Assembly (NCBI GenBank): GCA_002329155.1
Contig: DCXY01000012.1
Coordinates: forward strand, 1 to 47,265
Direction of reading: 5' to 3'
Origin: Stenotrophomonas sp. UBA2124
GTDB taxonomy: Bacteria; Pseudomonadota; Gammaproteobacteria; Xanthomonadales; Xanthomonadaceae
DNA: 47,265 nt
The notes under the pieces are model-generated. The model was given only the letters and a program-made list of their open reading frames with translations, had not been told where the DNA came from and did no database searches. A program made the position numbers and the translations under genes. Numbering within the stretch: position 1 is the stretch's first letter; each line of letters opens with the position of its first letter. Shown in pieces: positions 14,780 through 23,606 of the stretch.

Positions 14780-15781
14780 TCAATGCCGGCGATGCCACTT
14801 GCGCAGCAGTTTCAGGGTCAGTTTTTCCCACTGCCTTGCGCTGCGCCGGGCAGGCGCGTCAGTCAACCATCCCTGTGCCCATGCCTCGAACGCGCAGGGG
14901 TCGATATAGGATTTACGGCACACTGCCGGCGTGTTCCCGAGTACCCGCGCAACCGCATCAATCACCTGATTCTGCAGCCTGCTGCGCTTTGCCTGGCTGC
15001 TGCCCTCGGGCAGCGGCAACGCGGCCAGTTCCACCAGTGCCAGCACCGTAGCACCCCAGGTGCGGAAATCCTTGGCGCTGAATTCGCCGCCCATGGCCTG
15101 TTTCAGGTACTGGTTCACGTCACCCGAATCCACCGGGTGTGGCTTGCCGTCATCGTCCAGATACTGGAACAGGTGCATGCCCGGCAAGTCGTGGCAACGC
15201 CTGACCAGACGGGCAAGGCGCCCGTCGTCCAGACGGTAGGCCTGCTGTTGTTGTGACTTGCCGACAAAGCGCAGCTGCACGCCACCATGTGGCAACCGCT
15301 GCACATGGCGGCCGCGAAGCGTGGTCAGACCATAGGAATCGTTGCTGCGCGCGTAGCTGCTGTTGCCTATCCGGGCCAGGGTCTGGCCCATGATGGACAC
15401 GACCAGCGCAAGCACCTTCTCCGATGGCAGACCCGGGAGCCGCAGATCCTGGCGTACCCTTCTGCGCAACGCCGGCAGGGCTTCGGCGAACGCGATGATG
15501 TGGGCGAACTTGTCCGTGCTGCGCCGCCTCACCCAATCCGGGTGATACAGGTACTGCTTGCGGCCGCGTGCATCGCGGCCAGTGGCCTGCAGATGCCCGT
15601 TGGCGCTACGGCATATCCAAACATCACGGTACGCCGGCGGTATGGCCAACTCACGCACGCGTTTCAAGGTGGCCGCGTCGCGTACGGGCGAGCCATCACC
15701 ATGCAGATACCGGAAGCCGCGCCCCATGCGGCGACGCGTGATGCCGGGCTCGTCGTCGCTGACATGGCGCAGGGTCTGCAT
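14780..15781 (-). CDS. DNA topoisomerase IB (poxvirus type)
   Basis: 333 residues, typical for bacterial type IB topoisomerases, which relax supercoils through a 3'-phosphotyrosine intermediate. The N-terminal DNA-clamp domain includes GITRRRMGRGFRYLHGDG and IPPAYRDVWICRSANGHLQATGRDARGRKQYLYHP. The catalytic domain has RIGNSSYARSNDSYGLTTLR, KDFRTWGAT and the nucleophile Tyr292 in CRKSYIDP. The ATG is at 15781. It lies in a same-strand group with stress-related genes but far enough from its neighbours to have its own promoter. Confidence 0.95.
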   Translation of the reverse strand: MQTLRHVSDDEPGITRRRMGRGFRYLHGDGSPVRDAATLKRVRELAIPPAYRDVWICRSANGHLQATGRDARGRKQYLYHPDWVRRRSTDKFAHIIAFAEALPALRRRVRQDLRLPGLPSEKVLALVVSIMGQTLARIGNSSYARSNDSYGLTTLRGRHVQRLPHGGVQLRFVGKSQQQQAYRLDDGRLARLVRRCHDLPGMHLFQYLDDDGKPHPVDSGDVNQYLKQAMGGEFSAKDFRTWGATVLALVELAALPLPEGSSQAKRSRLQNQVIDAVARVLGNTPAVCRKSYIDPCAFEAWAQGWLTDAPARRSARQWEKLTLKLLRKWHRRH

Positions 15782-15902
15782 GCTGTTGGAATAATCCGGC
15801 CTCTCTCTACATGCGTGCTCTGGTCACGCGCTTGGCAGATGCGGCGGGCGATGCAGCTGGGTTGCCTGCGCAACACCGCAGCTGCACCACCACACCCTGC
15901 GG

Positions 15903-16271
15903 TCAGCGGGTTGGGCGTGCAGCCATTACCCGTATGCCGCTGGCATCCACGCGGGTGACGCCCTTGATGCCTTTGGCCACTGCCACGGCACGGTCCTTTT
16001 CTGCCTGGCTGGAAACCGCACCGGACAGGGAAACCACGCCGTTGACGGTCTCCACCTTCAGATCAAGCCCGGACACATCCTCCGTTGCCAGAAGGTCGGC
16101 CTTCACCTTGGTGGTGATCCAGGTATCACTGCCTGGCTGGCTGGATTGAGAACCCATCTCCTTGTGTTCCACCGGCGGATTCATGGAATCCTGAGCGTTG
16201 ACCGCAGTAACAGCCATGCTCATGGGAATGGCTGCCAATAGAAGAAAACGGTGCAATGTCACTTTATTCAT
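15903..16271 (-). CDS. BON-domain periplasmic protein (OsmY-like)
   Basis: 122 residues with a cleavable signal peptide (MNKVTLHRFLLLAAIPMSMA ... NAQ) and one BON domain at about residues 48-115 (DTWITTKVKADLLATEDVSG, then VNGVVSLSGAVSSQAEKDRA and VTRVDASGIRVM). BON domains bind membranes or other envelope parts, and OsmY-like proteins are osmotic/stationary-phase induced. ATG at 16271 with AGGAGAAGGG upstream. Probably a periplasmic stress protein. Confidence 0.9.
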   Translation of the reverse strand: MNKVTLHRFLLLAAIPMSMAVTAVNAQDSMNPPVEHKEMGSQSSQPGSDTWITTKVKADLLATEDVSGLDLKVETVNGVVSLSGAVSSQAEKDRAVAVAKGIKGVTRVDASGIRVMAARPTR

Positions 16272-16414
16272 CGCCCTTCTCCTTGCCTGGAGCAGAACTG
16301 CTCCAGTTACAGCCTGCACTCGGGGCAGTTAATGCAGCGCATGGGAATGCGCCGACGGCATTACAACTCGGCGACACAGCTGTATACGCGATGGGCAGGC
16401 GTGCCCAGCAACTC

Positions 16415-16510
16415 TCACCACGGGGCGATACTCAGCATCACGGCAAACAGCAGCACAACAACGCCAATGATGATGATCGCGCGACGGGAGAAAAAACGTT
16501 TACGGTTCAT
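16415..16510 (-). CDS. 31-residue single-pass membrane peptide
   Basis: A short gene with GGAG eight bases upstream of the ATG at 16510. The product begins MNRKRFFSRRAIIIIGVVVL and ends in IAPW. A strongly basic N-terminus is followed by a single hydrophobic helix, the pattern of small inner-membrane stress peptides with N-in topology. It lies between the BON gene and the glycine-zipper gene on the same strand. Function unknown. Confidence 0.65.
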   Translation of the reverse strand: MNRKRFFSRRAIIIIGVVVLLFAVMLSIAPW

Positions 16511-16579
16511 GACGCATGCTCCGTGAATGAGCAGGAAGGTACGCCGGCGGTGCCGTGTACCGCATCGGCCATGCTGCAA

Positions 16580-16607
16580 CCAGGCCCCGCAACGGGGCGG
16601 GGCCTGG
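16580..16607 (-). terminator. strong GC hairpin without a clear T-run
   Basis: CCAGGCCCC and GGGGCCTGG form a 9-bp stem 27 bases after the stop of the glycine-zipper gene on the minus strand. A T-run is lacking, so it may be a 3'-end stabiliser or a weak terminator. Confidence 0.5.
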
Positions 16608-16633
16608 TTGGCTATGCGGTGATGCTTCCCCGC

Positions 16634-17407
16634 TCAGCGCCCATCACGGTCGGCATCGCCAGGCAGGATGCGTTCCACACCATGCCAGGCATCACGCACG
16701 GCGGCCTTTGCATCGTTCCAGGCCATGCGTGAGTTGCCCTTGGCATTGGCCCAGCCACGCTCAAGCTCCGCTTCCAGCCGGTCATCCCACTCGCGGCCTG
16801 CGTAGGCGCTGCGCGCATAGGTGCCATAACGGTAAGCCGGGCGGTAGTCCACGTCGTAGTCGTAATCGCTACGGTAGTAGTCAGCATTGCGGTACTGGTC
16901 TGCGTAGTAGCTGTCCGACGCAGCATAGGTGCGGTAGGTACGATCGGAACGGTCGTAGGCATCGCGCACGGCATCGCGCGCCTGTGCCCACTCAAGGCGG
17001 GATTTTTCCCTCGCCGCATCCCAGCCCTGGCGCACCTCGGCCTCCAGGCTGTCATCCCAGCGGCGGTCACCGTATTGCGTGCGCACCGTATTGCCATAGG
17101 TGTAGGCAGGTGCGTAGTCGGACTCATAGCTGTACTGCTTGTCCACGTAAGGACGATTGACGTACTCGCCACGCCAGTATTCCACCTCGCCAGTGGGGTC
17201 GATGCGCTCGGCCACGCCCTTGCCAGCGGCGGCGCCGGCAATTGCACCAATGGCACCACCAACCAGGGTACCGATGGGGCCAAGCAGCGAGCCGACCACG
17301 GCGCCAGCGACGGCACCGCCGGTACCACCCACACCGACACCGACCGGATGGGAACCGGGTGCGCCGGTGATCGGATCGGGGTTCATGTCACGGGGTTCAT
17401 TGCTCAT
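16634..17407 (-). CDS. glycine-zipper domain protein
   Basis: 257 residues. Near the N-terminus a Gly/Ala-rich stretch (GVGVGGTGGAVAGAVVGSLL, then GGAIGAIAGAAAGKG, residues about 23-65) forms a glycine-zipper membrane-associating segment. The remainder is hydrophilic, rich in Tyr, Asp and Arg, and contains two copies of a related unit (GDRRWDDSLEAEVRQGWDAA and GREWDDRLEAELERGWANA), an internal duplication. ATG at 17407 with GGAGAG upstream; a GTG three bases earlier is also possible. No signal peptide is apparent. It is probably a stress-associated envelope protein; no specific activity can be stated. Confidence 0.75.
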   Translation of the reverse strand: MSNEPRDMNPDPITGAPGSHPVGVGVGGTGGAVAGAVVGSLLGPIGTLVGGAIGAIAGAAAGKGVAERIDPTGEVEYWRGEYVNRPYVDKQYSYESDYAPAYTYGNTVRTQYGDRRWDDSLEAEVRQGWDAAREKSRLEWAQARDAVRDAYDRSDRTYRTYAASDSYYADQYRNADYYRSDYDYDVDYRPAYRYGTYARSAYAGREWDDRLEAELERGWANAKGNSRMAWNDAKAAVRDAWHGVERILPGDADRDGR

Positions 17408-17647
17408 CACGACTCTCCTGGTTCAAGGGTAGGAACCGGACGTTGCGCCCGGGACGAGCACACTTGCACGGCAGATGTCGAGCGTGCGTGTGGCCTCCGC
17501 TAAAAGCAGGTGAACGATTGTCTGTGGCATGTGGAAGAGGCGCGTAGAACTACGCAGCGCGTCGCGGTTGCTTTCGTGGTGGCCATGAAAACGCCCTTGG
17601 AGCACCACCTCGCAACGGTGAGTCAGTACCGTTTACCCCGCGTGCGC

Positions 17648-18067
17648 TCAGCCCTGCTTGAACAGCGTGCGCTGGCCCTTGGCCGGTGGTTGCCTGGGGG
17701 TGAGCTTGGCCACGCCGGGAATCAGGAAGTCGGTGATGCTGTGGCCAAAACGCAGCTTGTTGGTCAGCCATGAAGGCGTACGCCCACGGCCGGTCCAGGT
17801 GTTGCGGCGGTTTTCCGGGTCACGGTACTTCGGCTTGACCTTGCCCAGCCTGCGCCGGCGCACAGCCTTGCCCGGCGCATCATCGGTGGCCGCTTCGCTG
17901 CCGAAAACCTGTTCGATGGTGTAACCGGCCTGGTGCGCCAGGGCGGTGAGTTCGCGCCGTACCTGCGCGGCTGGGGCGCGTTGCTGCAGGGTCTTCTGCC
18001 GTTGCTGTGCGGTGCGGATAAGCGCGTCCAGCTGACGGGCGGTCAGGTCATTCAGATCAATACTCAT
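17648..18067 (-). CDS. H-NS family nucleoid-associated protein
   Basis: 139 residues. The N-terminal part (residues 1-60) is helical and suited to oligomerisation (LNDLTARQLDALIRTAQQRQ). The C-terminal part has the H-NS DNA-binding motif as TWTGRGRTPSW, close to the canonical TWxGxGRxPxW, preceded by a basic linker (KAVRRRRLGKVKPKYRDPEN). It binds AT-rich DNA and would silence horizontally acquired genes. The lower-GC cassettes at 1675-2700 and 7290-10281 are natural targets in principle. Tail LFKQG is short and charged. Confidence 0.92.
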   Translation of the reverse strand: MSIDLNDLTARQLDALIRTAQQRQKTLQQRAPAAQVRRELTALAHQAGYTIEQVFGSEAATDDAPGKAVRRRRLGKVKPKYRDPENRRNTWTGRGRTPSWLTNKLRFGHSITDFLIPGVAKLTPRQPPAKGQRTLFKQG

Positions 18068-18132
18068 TGCATAAGCCTCAGTTTGCCGGGCCCGCGTGTC
18101 AAGGAACTACTACCCAAGCCGCCCGAATCGGC

Positions 18133-18609
18133 TCAATCAGCCGGCTTCGCCAGTCGTAAGAAGTGAAAAACCTGCTCCCGGCCACCGCCGGAAATCCGGG
18201 CGGTCAGCCGCTGTCCTTCGCGCTGGTATTCAATGCGCCGGGGGAAATCATGGGCCGGGTTCTCGAACACCACCGACTGGCCCTGCTGGCTGCTCTGGCC
18301 GAACTTCACCGGGGCCGGGTTGCCGGGAACATCGGCCACATAGAACACCTGCGCGCCCTCCTGCACGATGCGCAGCTGTTCGCGAAAGCGCAGCGCACCA
18401 TCGCGATAGCTGCTGCCCACGCCGACAAGTGCATCGCCTTCCCTGTGCCAGACTTCATCGCCGCTGCGACCCTGCGGCAGGTCGTCACGCTGCCAAGTGC
18501 CCAGCAGCCACTCCAGCTGTTGGATGCCCTCAGGTACGGGCTGCTGTGCCATTGCCACACCCGTCAGGGCGGCAGCGAACAGGGCGAAAACAAGCACTAT
18601 CGTACGCAT
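18133..18609 (-). CDS. exported DUF6265-like protein
   Basis: 158 residues with a signal peptide (MRTIVLVFALFAAALTGVAMAQ). The mature part begins with LEWLLGTWQRDD and has GSGDEVWHRE-type and ENPAHDFPRRIEYQ segments, characteristic of a lipocalin-like domain of unknown function (DUF6265 type). It is probably a periplasmic beta-barrel that may bind a small hydrophobic ligand. ATG at 18609 with GGAG ten to twelve bases upstream. A longer open frame to 18852 runs through repeats and is not supported. Confidence 0.75.
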   Translation of the reverse strand: MRTIVLVFALFAAALTGVAMAQQPVPEGIQQLEWLLGTWQRDDLPQGRSGDEVWHREGDALVGVGSSYRDGALRFREQLRIVQEGAQVFYVADVPGNPAPVKFGQSSQQGQSVVFENPAHDFPRRIEYQREGQRLTARISGGGREQVFHFLRLAKPAD

Positions 18610-18800
18610 GAGGGTTCTCCAAAGCTGATTAGCGTCGAATCTCAACCGAACTGCCAGGGAGCCAGGAAGGCAGGGATCACTCTCCTGTTCCGTTTGCGGG
18701 ACCTGCAGCCCCCTCTTTGGGGGAAGGTGCCCCGCAGGGCCCGATGAGGGCGCTATTGGTGTTTTGGGGATTGAAGTCCACATCTGGATACCACCCGCGG

Positions 18801-19026
18801 CGCATTCATTCCACCTGACTTCGTTGCCCTCACCCCAACCCCTCTCCCGCACGCGGGAGAGGGGCTCTTAGTGGGGCACGATGTGGCCGGACTCCTGTCG
18901 CTGACACAGCATGGCGCATTCATTCCACCTGACTTCGTTGCCCTCACCCCAACCCTGACCCGCACGTGGGAGAGGGGCTCTCAGCGGGGGCACGACGTGG
19001 CCGGATTCCTGTCGCTGACACAGCAT
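18801..19026. repeat. tandem direct repeat, two copies of about 114 bp
   Basis: Two consecutive, nearly identical units start with CGCATTCATTCCACCTGACT at 18801 and 18915 and end with GTCGCTGACACAGCAT. Each contains an internal hairpin (CCCTCTCCCGC with GCGGGAGAGGG in the first copy; degenerate in the second). The surrounding gap 18610-19141 has no supportable gene. Confidence 0.85.
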
Positions 19027-19038
19027 CAGGATCAACGC

Positions 19039-19126
19039 GTAGCCCAGGTAAGCGCAGCGCACCCGGGACGGGCGGTCATCAGAATTGCATCGCGCTTCCC
19101 GGGTGCGCTGCGCTTACCCGGGCTAC
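19039..19126. repeat. SMAG-type REP dimer (inverted pair)
   Basis: A forward copy (GTAGCCCAGGTAAGCGCAGC..., 19039-19067) faces an inverted copy ending GGGCTAC (19098-19126), separated by 30 bases. It abuts the 3' end of the GST gene. Confidence 0.85.
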
Positions 19127-19141
19127 GGTTTCCATGGCGAC

Positions 19142-19780
19142 TCAGGTGGTTGGCGGGATCAGCGCGTCATCCAACGCACCCGCACGCTGCCAAGTGGCAC
19201 GGCTGCGCAGGCGCTCGCCGTAGCGGGTGAAGGCCTCGCACTCGGGCAGGGTCTTGAACATCTGCCCCCACAGCACCTGGCTGCCCACGTAAACGTCAGC
19301 CGCGCTGAACTGTTCACCCAGCAACCACGGGCTGGCGCTGGCCGCGGCCTGCTCGAAGGTTTCCACCATCTTCTCGAAGCTGCCATAACCGACCATGCCG
19401 GCCTTCTCCGCTGGCGCGAGCAGGTTCATGGCCTTGGCGCTGACCGCCGCTTCCACCGGGCCCGCGGCGAAGAACAACCAGCGGTAGTAGGTACCACGCA
19501 GCGGGTCGTCCAGTGCCGGGGACAGCCCCGCCGCCGGGAACGCATCAGCCAGATACGCACAGATGGCGGCCGCCTCGGTCACCACCACCCCGCGGTGCAC
19601 GATGGCCGGCACCTTGCCCATGGGATTGATCGCCAGGTATTCCGGCGACTTCATGTTCTCGCGGTAATTCATCACCTCGGTGCGGTACGGCTGGCCGATT
19701 TCCTCCAGCATCCAGCGCACGATGCGCCCCCGCGACATCGGGTTGGTATAGAAGACGATTTCTTCCGCGTTGCTACCCAT
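19142..19780 (-). CDS. glutathione S-transferase
   Basis: 212 residues, GST fold. The thioredoxin-like N-terminal domain (residues 1-80) has the putative active-site region FYTNPMSRGRIVRWMLEE, cis-Pro in GKVPAI and the glutathione-binding VTEAAAICAYLAD. The helical C-terminal domain follows, with SPWLLGEQFSAADVYVGS (N-capping box). It is followed on the same strand side by the GNAT and gshA genes, so it sits with glutathione synthesis, though separate transcription is likely. Substrate unknown. Confidence 0.93.
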   Translation of the reverse strand: MGSNAEEIVFYTNPMSRGRIVRWMLEEIGQPYRTEVMNYRENMKSPEYLAINPMGKVPAIVHRGVVVTEAAAICAYLADAFPAAGLSPALDDPLRGTYYRWLFFAAGPVEAAVSAKAMNLLAPAEKAGMVGYGSFEKMVETFEQAAASASPWLLGEQFSAADVYVGSQVLWGQMFKTLPECEAFTRYGERLRSRATWQRAGALDDALIPPTT

Positions 19781-19847
19781 GGCGCCAGCTCCGTTGGTGA
19801 AGCCGGCAGTCTAGCAACAGCCTGTGGATGCCGACTGACGGATCCGC

Positions 19848-20348
19848 TCAGGCCGTGGCCGCGAATGCCGGGTGGCAGCGGACGCTGCCCACCGGCACGG
19901 TTCCATTCAATGGCATAACCTGGAAATAGACGAGCGGCACATCGGGCAGCACCAATGCAGGGTCGGCCACGAAGCCGAAGCGCCCGTAGTAGGCGGGATC
20001 ACCCAGCACCACGCAGCCTGCAGCGCCCCTGGCGCGCAGGGCGTCCAGCGCGGCCTGCATCAGCCGGGTGCCGATGCCGCGCCCCTGCAGGGCAGGCACC
20101 ACGGAAATCGGCCCCAGCCCATACCAATCCGGTTCGCCACCGGAGAGCACCACCGGCGAGAGCGCCACATGACCAACGATCTGGCCAGCGTCTTCGGCAA
20201 CAAGCGAAACGCTCAACGCGCCTGCCTCACGCAGCGCGCGCACGATGAGGTGTTCGGTATGTGCCGTGTGCGGCGCACCTTTGAACGCGGCCACCGTTAC
20301 CGCTTCAATCGCGGCGGCATCGCCTGTGCGTTCACTGCGGATCATCAT
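19848..20348 (-). CDS. GNAT-family N-acetyltransferase
   Basis: 166 residues. The acetyl-CoA motif A is VVPALQGRGIGTRLMQAALDALR, and motif B includes VVLGDPAYYGRFGF. The pattern YGLGPISV ... GDPAYYGRFGF is typical of a large group of small GNATs annotated only as N-acetyltransferase (YhbS-like). It starts at tandem ATGs (20348/20345) 17 bases after the gshA stop, so it is probably co-transcribed with gshA. Confidence 0.9.
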   Translation of the reverse strand: MMIRSERTGDAAAIEAVTVAAFKGAPHTAHTEHLIVRALREAGALSVSLVAEDAGQIVGHVALSPVVLSGGEPDWYGLGPISVVPALQGRGIGTRLMQAALDALRARGAAGCVVLGDPAYYGRFGFVADPALVLPDVPLVYFQVMPLNGTVPVGSVRCHPAFAATA

Positions 20349-20364
20349 GCTGTACGGGCAGTGC

Positions 20365-21729
20365 TCAGTAGGCGAACTCGCGGAACACCGGATCAACGTT
20401 GCCCTGCCAGGGACCATTGAACAGGTCCAGCTTGCGCTCGGCGGCGGTCTTGCCGGAATCCACGATTTCCTGCAGCACGTCCAGGAAAAGGGTTTCGTCC
20501 TGGCCATCGCGGTTGAGCGCGGCGCGGCGGCGCAGGCCATCGCGCGAAATCTCCAGCGCGCGGCGCGCCAGGTCGCGCACGGTGCCGTTGCGGAACGGCA
20601 GGTTCATTGCCTGCTTCGGCACGCCATCGCGCAGCACATGGCGCTCGGCCAGGCTGAAATCCTTGACCAGATCCCAGGCGGCATCCAGCGCGGTCTGGTC
20701 ATACAGCAGGCCCACCCAGAACGCCGGCAGCGCGCAGATGCGGCTCCACGGGCCGCTGTCGGCGCCACGCATTTCCAGATACTTCTTCAGACGCACCTCC
20801 GGGAAGGCGGTGGTCATGTGGTCGGACCAGTCGCGCAGGGTGGGCATCGCACCCGGCAGCACCGGCAGCCTGCCCTGCATGAAATCGCCGAAGCTCTGGC
20901 CGCTGGCGTCGTGGTAGATGCCGTCGCGGTAGGAGAAATACATCGGCACGTCGAGCAGGTAGTCAACGTAACGCTCGTAGCCGAAGCCATCCTCGAACAC
21001 GAAATCGAGCATGCCGGTGCGGTCGGCGTCGGTGTCGGTCCAGATATGCGAGCGGTAGCTCAGGTAGCCGTTGGGCTTGCCTTCGGTGAACGGCGAATCG
21101 GCAAACAGCGCCGTCGCAATCGGCTGCAGCGCGAGCGAGACGCGGAACTTCTGCACCATGTCCGCTTCGCTGGCGAAATCCAGATTCACCTGCACCGTGC
21201 AGGTGCGGGTCATCATGTCCAGGCCGAGCGAACCCACCTTGGGCATGTAGCTCTTCATGATCTGGTAGCGGCCCTTGGGCATCCACGGCATGTCCGCGCG
21301 CGACCACTTGGGCTGGAAGCCCATGCCCAGGAAACCCAGCTGCATGTCGCCGGCCACCTGCGCCACCTCGTTGAGGTGGGTACCGGTTTCCACGCAGGTC
21401 TGGTGAATGGTTTCCAGCGGCGCACCGGACAGCTCCAGCTGCCCGGCGGGCTCCAGCGACACCGAGGCGTTGTCACGCAGCAGCGCGATGGTGCGGCCGT
21501 TCTCCTGCACCGGCTCCCAGCCGAAGCGGGTGAGCCCGTTGAGCAGCGCCTCGATGCCACGGTCACCGTCGAAGGTGGGCGGGCGCAGGTCGTCCAGACG
21601 GAAACCGAACTTCTCGTGCTCGGTACCGATGCGCCACTGCGCCTTGGGCTTTTCACCGGAGGCGATGCTCTGGATCAGCTGGTCACGATCGGTCAGGGGG
21701 GTGTCGGCGACGTGGCTGGGGCTGGACAA
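20365..21729 (-). CDS. gshA: glutamate-cysteine ligase (plant/proteobacterial type)
   Basis: 454 residues, first step of glutathione synthesis: ATP-dependent joining of glutamate and cysteine. It belongs to the plant-like GCL class, shown by WRIGTEHEKFGF near residue 33, SLEPAGQLELSGAPLETIHQ around 95-115, KVGSLGLDMMTRTCTVQVNLDF and the MRGADSGPW segment. The start at 21729 fits the family N-terminus. It supplies glutathione used by FrmA and the GST in this window. The nearby plus-strand frames over this gene are antisense shadows. Confidence 0.96.
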   Translation of the reverse strand: MSSPSHVADTPLTDRDQLIQSIASGEKPKAQWRIGTEHEKFGFRLDDLRPPTFDGDRGIEALLNGLTRFGWEPVQENGRTIALLRDNASVSLEPAGQLELSGAPLETIHQTCVETGTHLNEVAQVAGDMQLGFLGMGFQPKWSRADMPWMPKGRYQIMKSYMPKVGSLGLDMMTRTCTVQVNLDFASEADMVQKFRVSLALQPIATALFADSPFTEGKPNGYLSYRSHIWTDTDADRTGMLDFVFEDGFGYERYVDYLLDVPMYFSYRDGIYHDASGQSFGDFMQGRLPVLPGAMPTLRDWSDHMTTAFPEVRLKKYLEMRGADSGPWSRICALPAFWVGLLYDQTALDAAWDLVKDFSLAERHVLRDGVPKQAMNLPFRNGTVRDLARRALEISRDGLRRRAALNRDGQDETLFLDVLQEIVDSGKTAAERKLDLFNGPWQGNVDPVFREFAY

Positions 21730-21967
21730 AGGCAGGCTCGCAAGATTGTTCTGGGCGGAAAGTGGGGGCCGTGGCCCGCCATCGCAAGGGCGAACTATAG
21801 CCCGCTGGCCATCATCAACCTGTCACCGTGGCGGTTTTCAGCATCCTGCCCATGGCGGCTTGCCCGCCAGCACGCGTTCGCGCAGGGTGGCCGCAGCCGC
21901 GAACCACCTGCAGCCGCAGCTGCGAGTCATTCCACCGGCCTTCCCCTGCCCCGCCTACACTTGTGCC

Positions 21968-22669
21968 ATGAGCCGATCTCACCACCACAGGGAAGTACAC
22001 CGTTCAGAGCGTGTGGGCTGGCTGCGTGCCGCCGTGCTGGGCGCCAACGATGGCATCGTGTCCGTGGCCGGGCTGGTGGTGGGCATCGCCGCCAGCGGCG
22101 CGCCCGCCTCCACCGTGCTGGCCACCGGCGTGGCAGGCACCGTGGCCGGGGCCATGTCGATGGCGGCCGGTGAGTATGTCTCGGTGAAATCGCAGGCCGA
22201 TACCGAGCATGCCGACCTGGCCGTCGAGCGCCACGAGCTGGCTACCGAGCCGCATGCCGAACTGCAGGAGCTGGCGGCCATCTACCGCCACCGCGGGCTG
22301 TCGCCGGAGCTGGCGCAGCAGGTGGCCGAACAGCTGACCGCGCACGATGCACTGGGCGCCCATGCACGCGATGAACTGGGCATCACCGAAGAGCTTCGCG
22401 CACGCCCGCTGCAGGCCGCCATGGCTTCGGCGGCGGCCTTCATCGCCGGTGCCGGCTTGCCGGTACTGACCACGCTGGTCGCGCCGCACGCGCATGTGGC
22501 GCAGATCACCACCGCCTCCACCCTGGTGGGCCTGTGCATCACCGGTGCACTGGCCGCCCGCGCCGGTGGCGCGCCCATGGCACGCGGCGCGATGAGGGTG
22601 ATGTTCTGGGGCGCGCTGGCGATGGGCGCGGCGGCGGCGATCGGGCGGTTGTTCGATACCGCGCTGTAG
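21968..22669 (+). CDS. VIT1/CCC1-family transporter
   Basis: 233 residues, an inner-membrane protein of the VIT1/CCC1 (iron/manganese transport) family. The N-terminal SERVGWLRAAVLGANDGIVS is the family signature and is followed by hydrophobic helices with AGAMSMAAGEYVSVKSQ. A cytosolic hydrophilic segment (residues about 75-145, rich in Glu and His) is followed by three C-terminal helices. It should move Fe2+ or Mn2+ out of the cytoplasm. The start at 21968 gives MSRSHHHRE, a His-rich N-terminus. The AraC gene begins four bases after its stop, suggesting one operon. Confidence 0.9.
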   Translation: MSRSHHHREVHRSERVGWLRAAVLGANDGIVSVAGLVVGIAASGAPASTVLATGVAGTVAGAMSMAAGEYVSVKSQADTEHADLAVERHELATEPHAELQELAAIYRHRGLSPELAQQVAEQLTAHDALGAHARDELGITEELRARPLQAAMASAAAFIAGAGLPVLTTLVAPHAHVAQITTASTLVGLCITGALAARAGGAPMARGAMRVMFWGALAMGAAAAIGRLFDTAL

Positions 22670-22673
22670 GCCG

Positions 22674-23507
22674 ATGAATCTGCCCCTGCAAGACAACGGC
22701 GTGGTACTGGCGCAGCTGGCCACCCTGGTGGACTGCCCGCAGGCCGAGGGCTATGCCTGCATCACCGCACGCCGTGAGCACGGCGCCTCGTCGGTGGAAA
22801 TGGCGCAGCCACACCTTGCCATACTGCTGCAGGGACGCAAGCAGGTGCGTACCGCCACACAGGCGCTGGATTTCAACCCCGGCGATCTGTTCCTGATCAC
22901 CCGCCGCTGCCGCTTCGATGTGGTCAACACCCCAGACCCGGAGACCGGCCGATACCTTAGCGCGGTGCTGCCGCTGTGCAATGAAGTGCTGGTCGCGGCG
23001 CGTGCGCTGTGGGGCGACGCCCTGCCCGAGCCCGGCCCACCACTTGCGCGCCTGCCCCTGGCCGACCATGGCCAGGAGCTGCTGAAGTGGCGCCAGGCCC
23101 TGAAAGAGGGGCGCTACACCGAGGCGCGGCTGGCACTGGCCACGCTGGTGGTGGCGTTCTGCCGACGTGGCCACGGCAACCTGCTGATGCCGCCGGAACC
23201 GGGCCTGGCCGAGCGCATCCGTGATCTGGTTGCCGCCCAGCCCGAACGCGACTGGCAGTCGCGCGATTTCGAGCAACACCTGGGCATGAGCGGTGCCACC
23301 CTGCGCCGGCGCCTGTCCAGCGAACAGCTCGGCCTGCGCGATCTGGTGGCTGAAGCTCGGCTGGCGCATGCCATGCAGCTGCTCTACACCACCCAGCTGC
23401 CGCTGAAGACCGTGGCAGCGCGCGCCGGTTACCGCTCACTGCCCAGCTTCAGTCGGCGCTTCGTCGCGCGCTATGGCATGGACCCGGGCGCCATCGGCAA
23501 CAGCTGA
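22674..23507 (+). CDS. AraC-family transcriptional regulator
   Basis: 277 residues. The N-terminal cupin-like sensor (about residues 30-120, e.g. PHLAILLQGRKQVRTATQAL and FNPGDLFLITRRCRFDVVNT) is followed by two HTH motifs at the C-terminus: RDFEQHLGMSGATLRRRLSSE and LPLKTVAARAGYRSLPSFSRRFVARYG. It is four bases downstream of the VIT-type transporter gene and probably co-transcribed. The ligand is unknown; control of the neighbouring transporter or the MBL gene is only a guess. Confidence 0.93.
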   Translation: MNLPLQDNGVVLAQLATLVDCPQAEGYACITARREHGASSVEMAQPHLAILLQGRKQVRTATQALDFNPGDLFLITRRCRFDVVNTPDPETGRYLSAVLPLCNEVLVAARALWGDALPEPGPPLARLPLADHGQELLKWRQALKEGRYTEARLALATLVVAFCRRGHGNLLMPPEPGLAERIRDLVAAQPERDWQSRDFEQHLGMSGATLRRRLSSEQLGLRDLVAEARLAHAMQLLYTTQLPLKTVAARAGYRSLPSFSRRFVARYGMDPGAIGNS

Positions 23508-23606
23508 GCCGGCGAGCGTTACGCGCAGCATTGTGAGCGACGCGCGCAGATGGGCTGCGCCACCATGCAGCCACTGCGGCCTTGCCGCCCTCATGGAAGC
23601 CCCCCG

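Noticed and set aside
20245..22173. 642-codon plus-strand open frame
   Set aside because: It is antisense to gshA and the GNAT gene, both of which have clear family motifs; high GC keeps opposite frames open.
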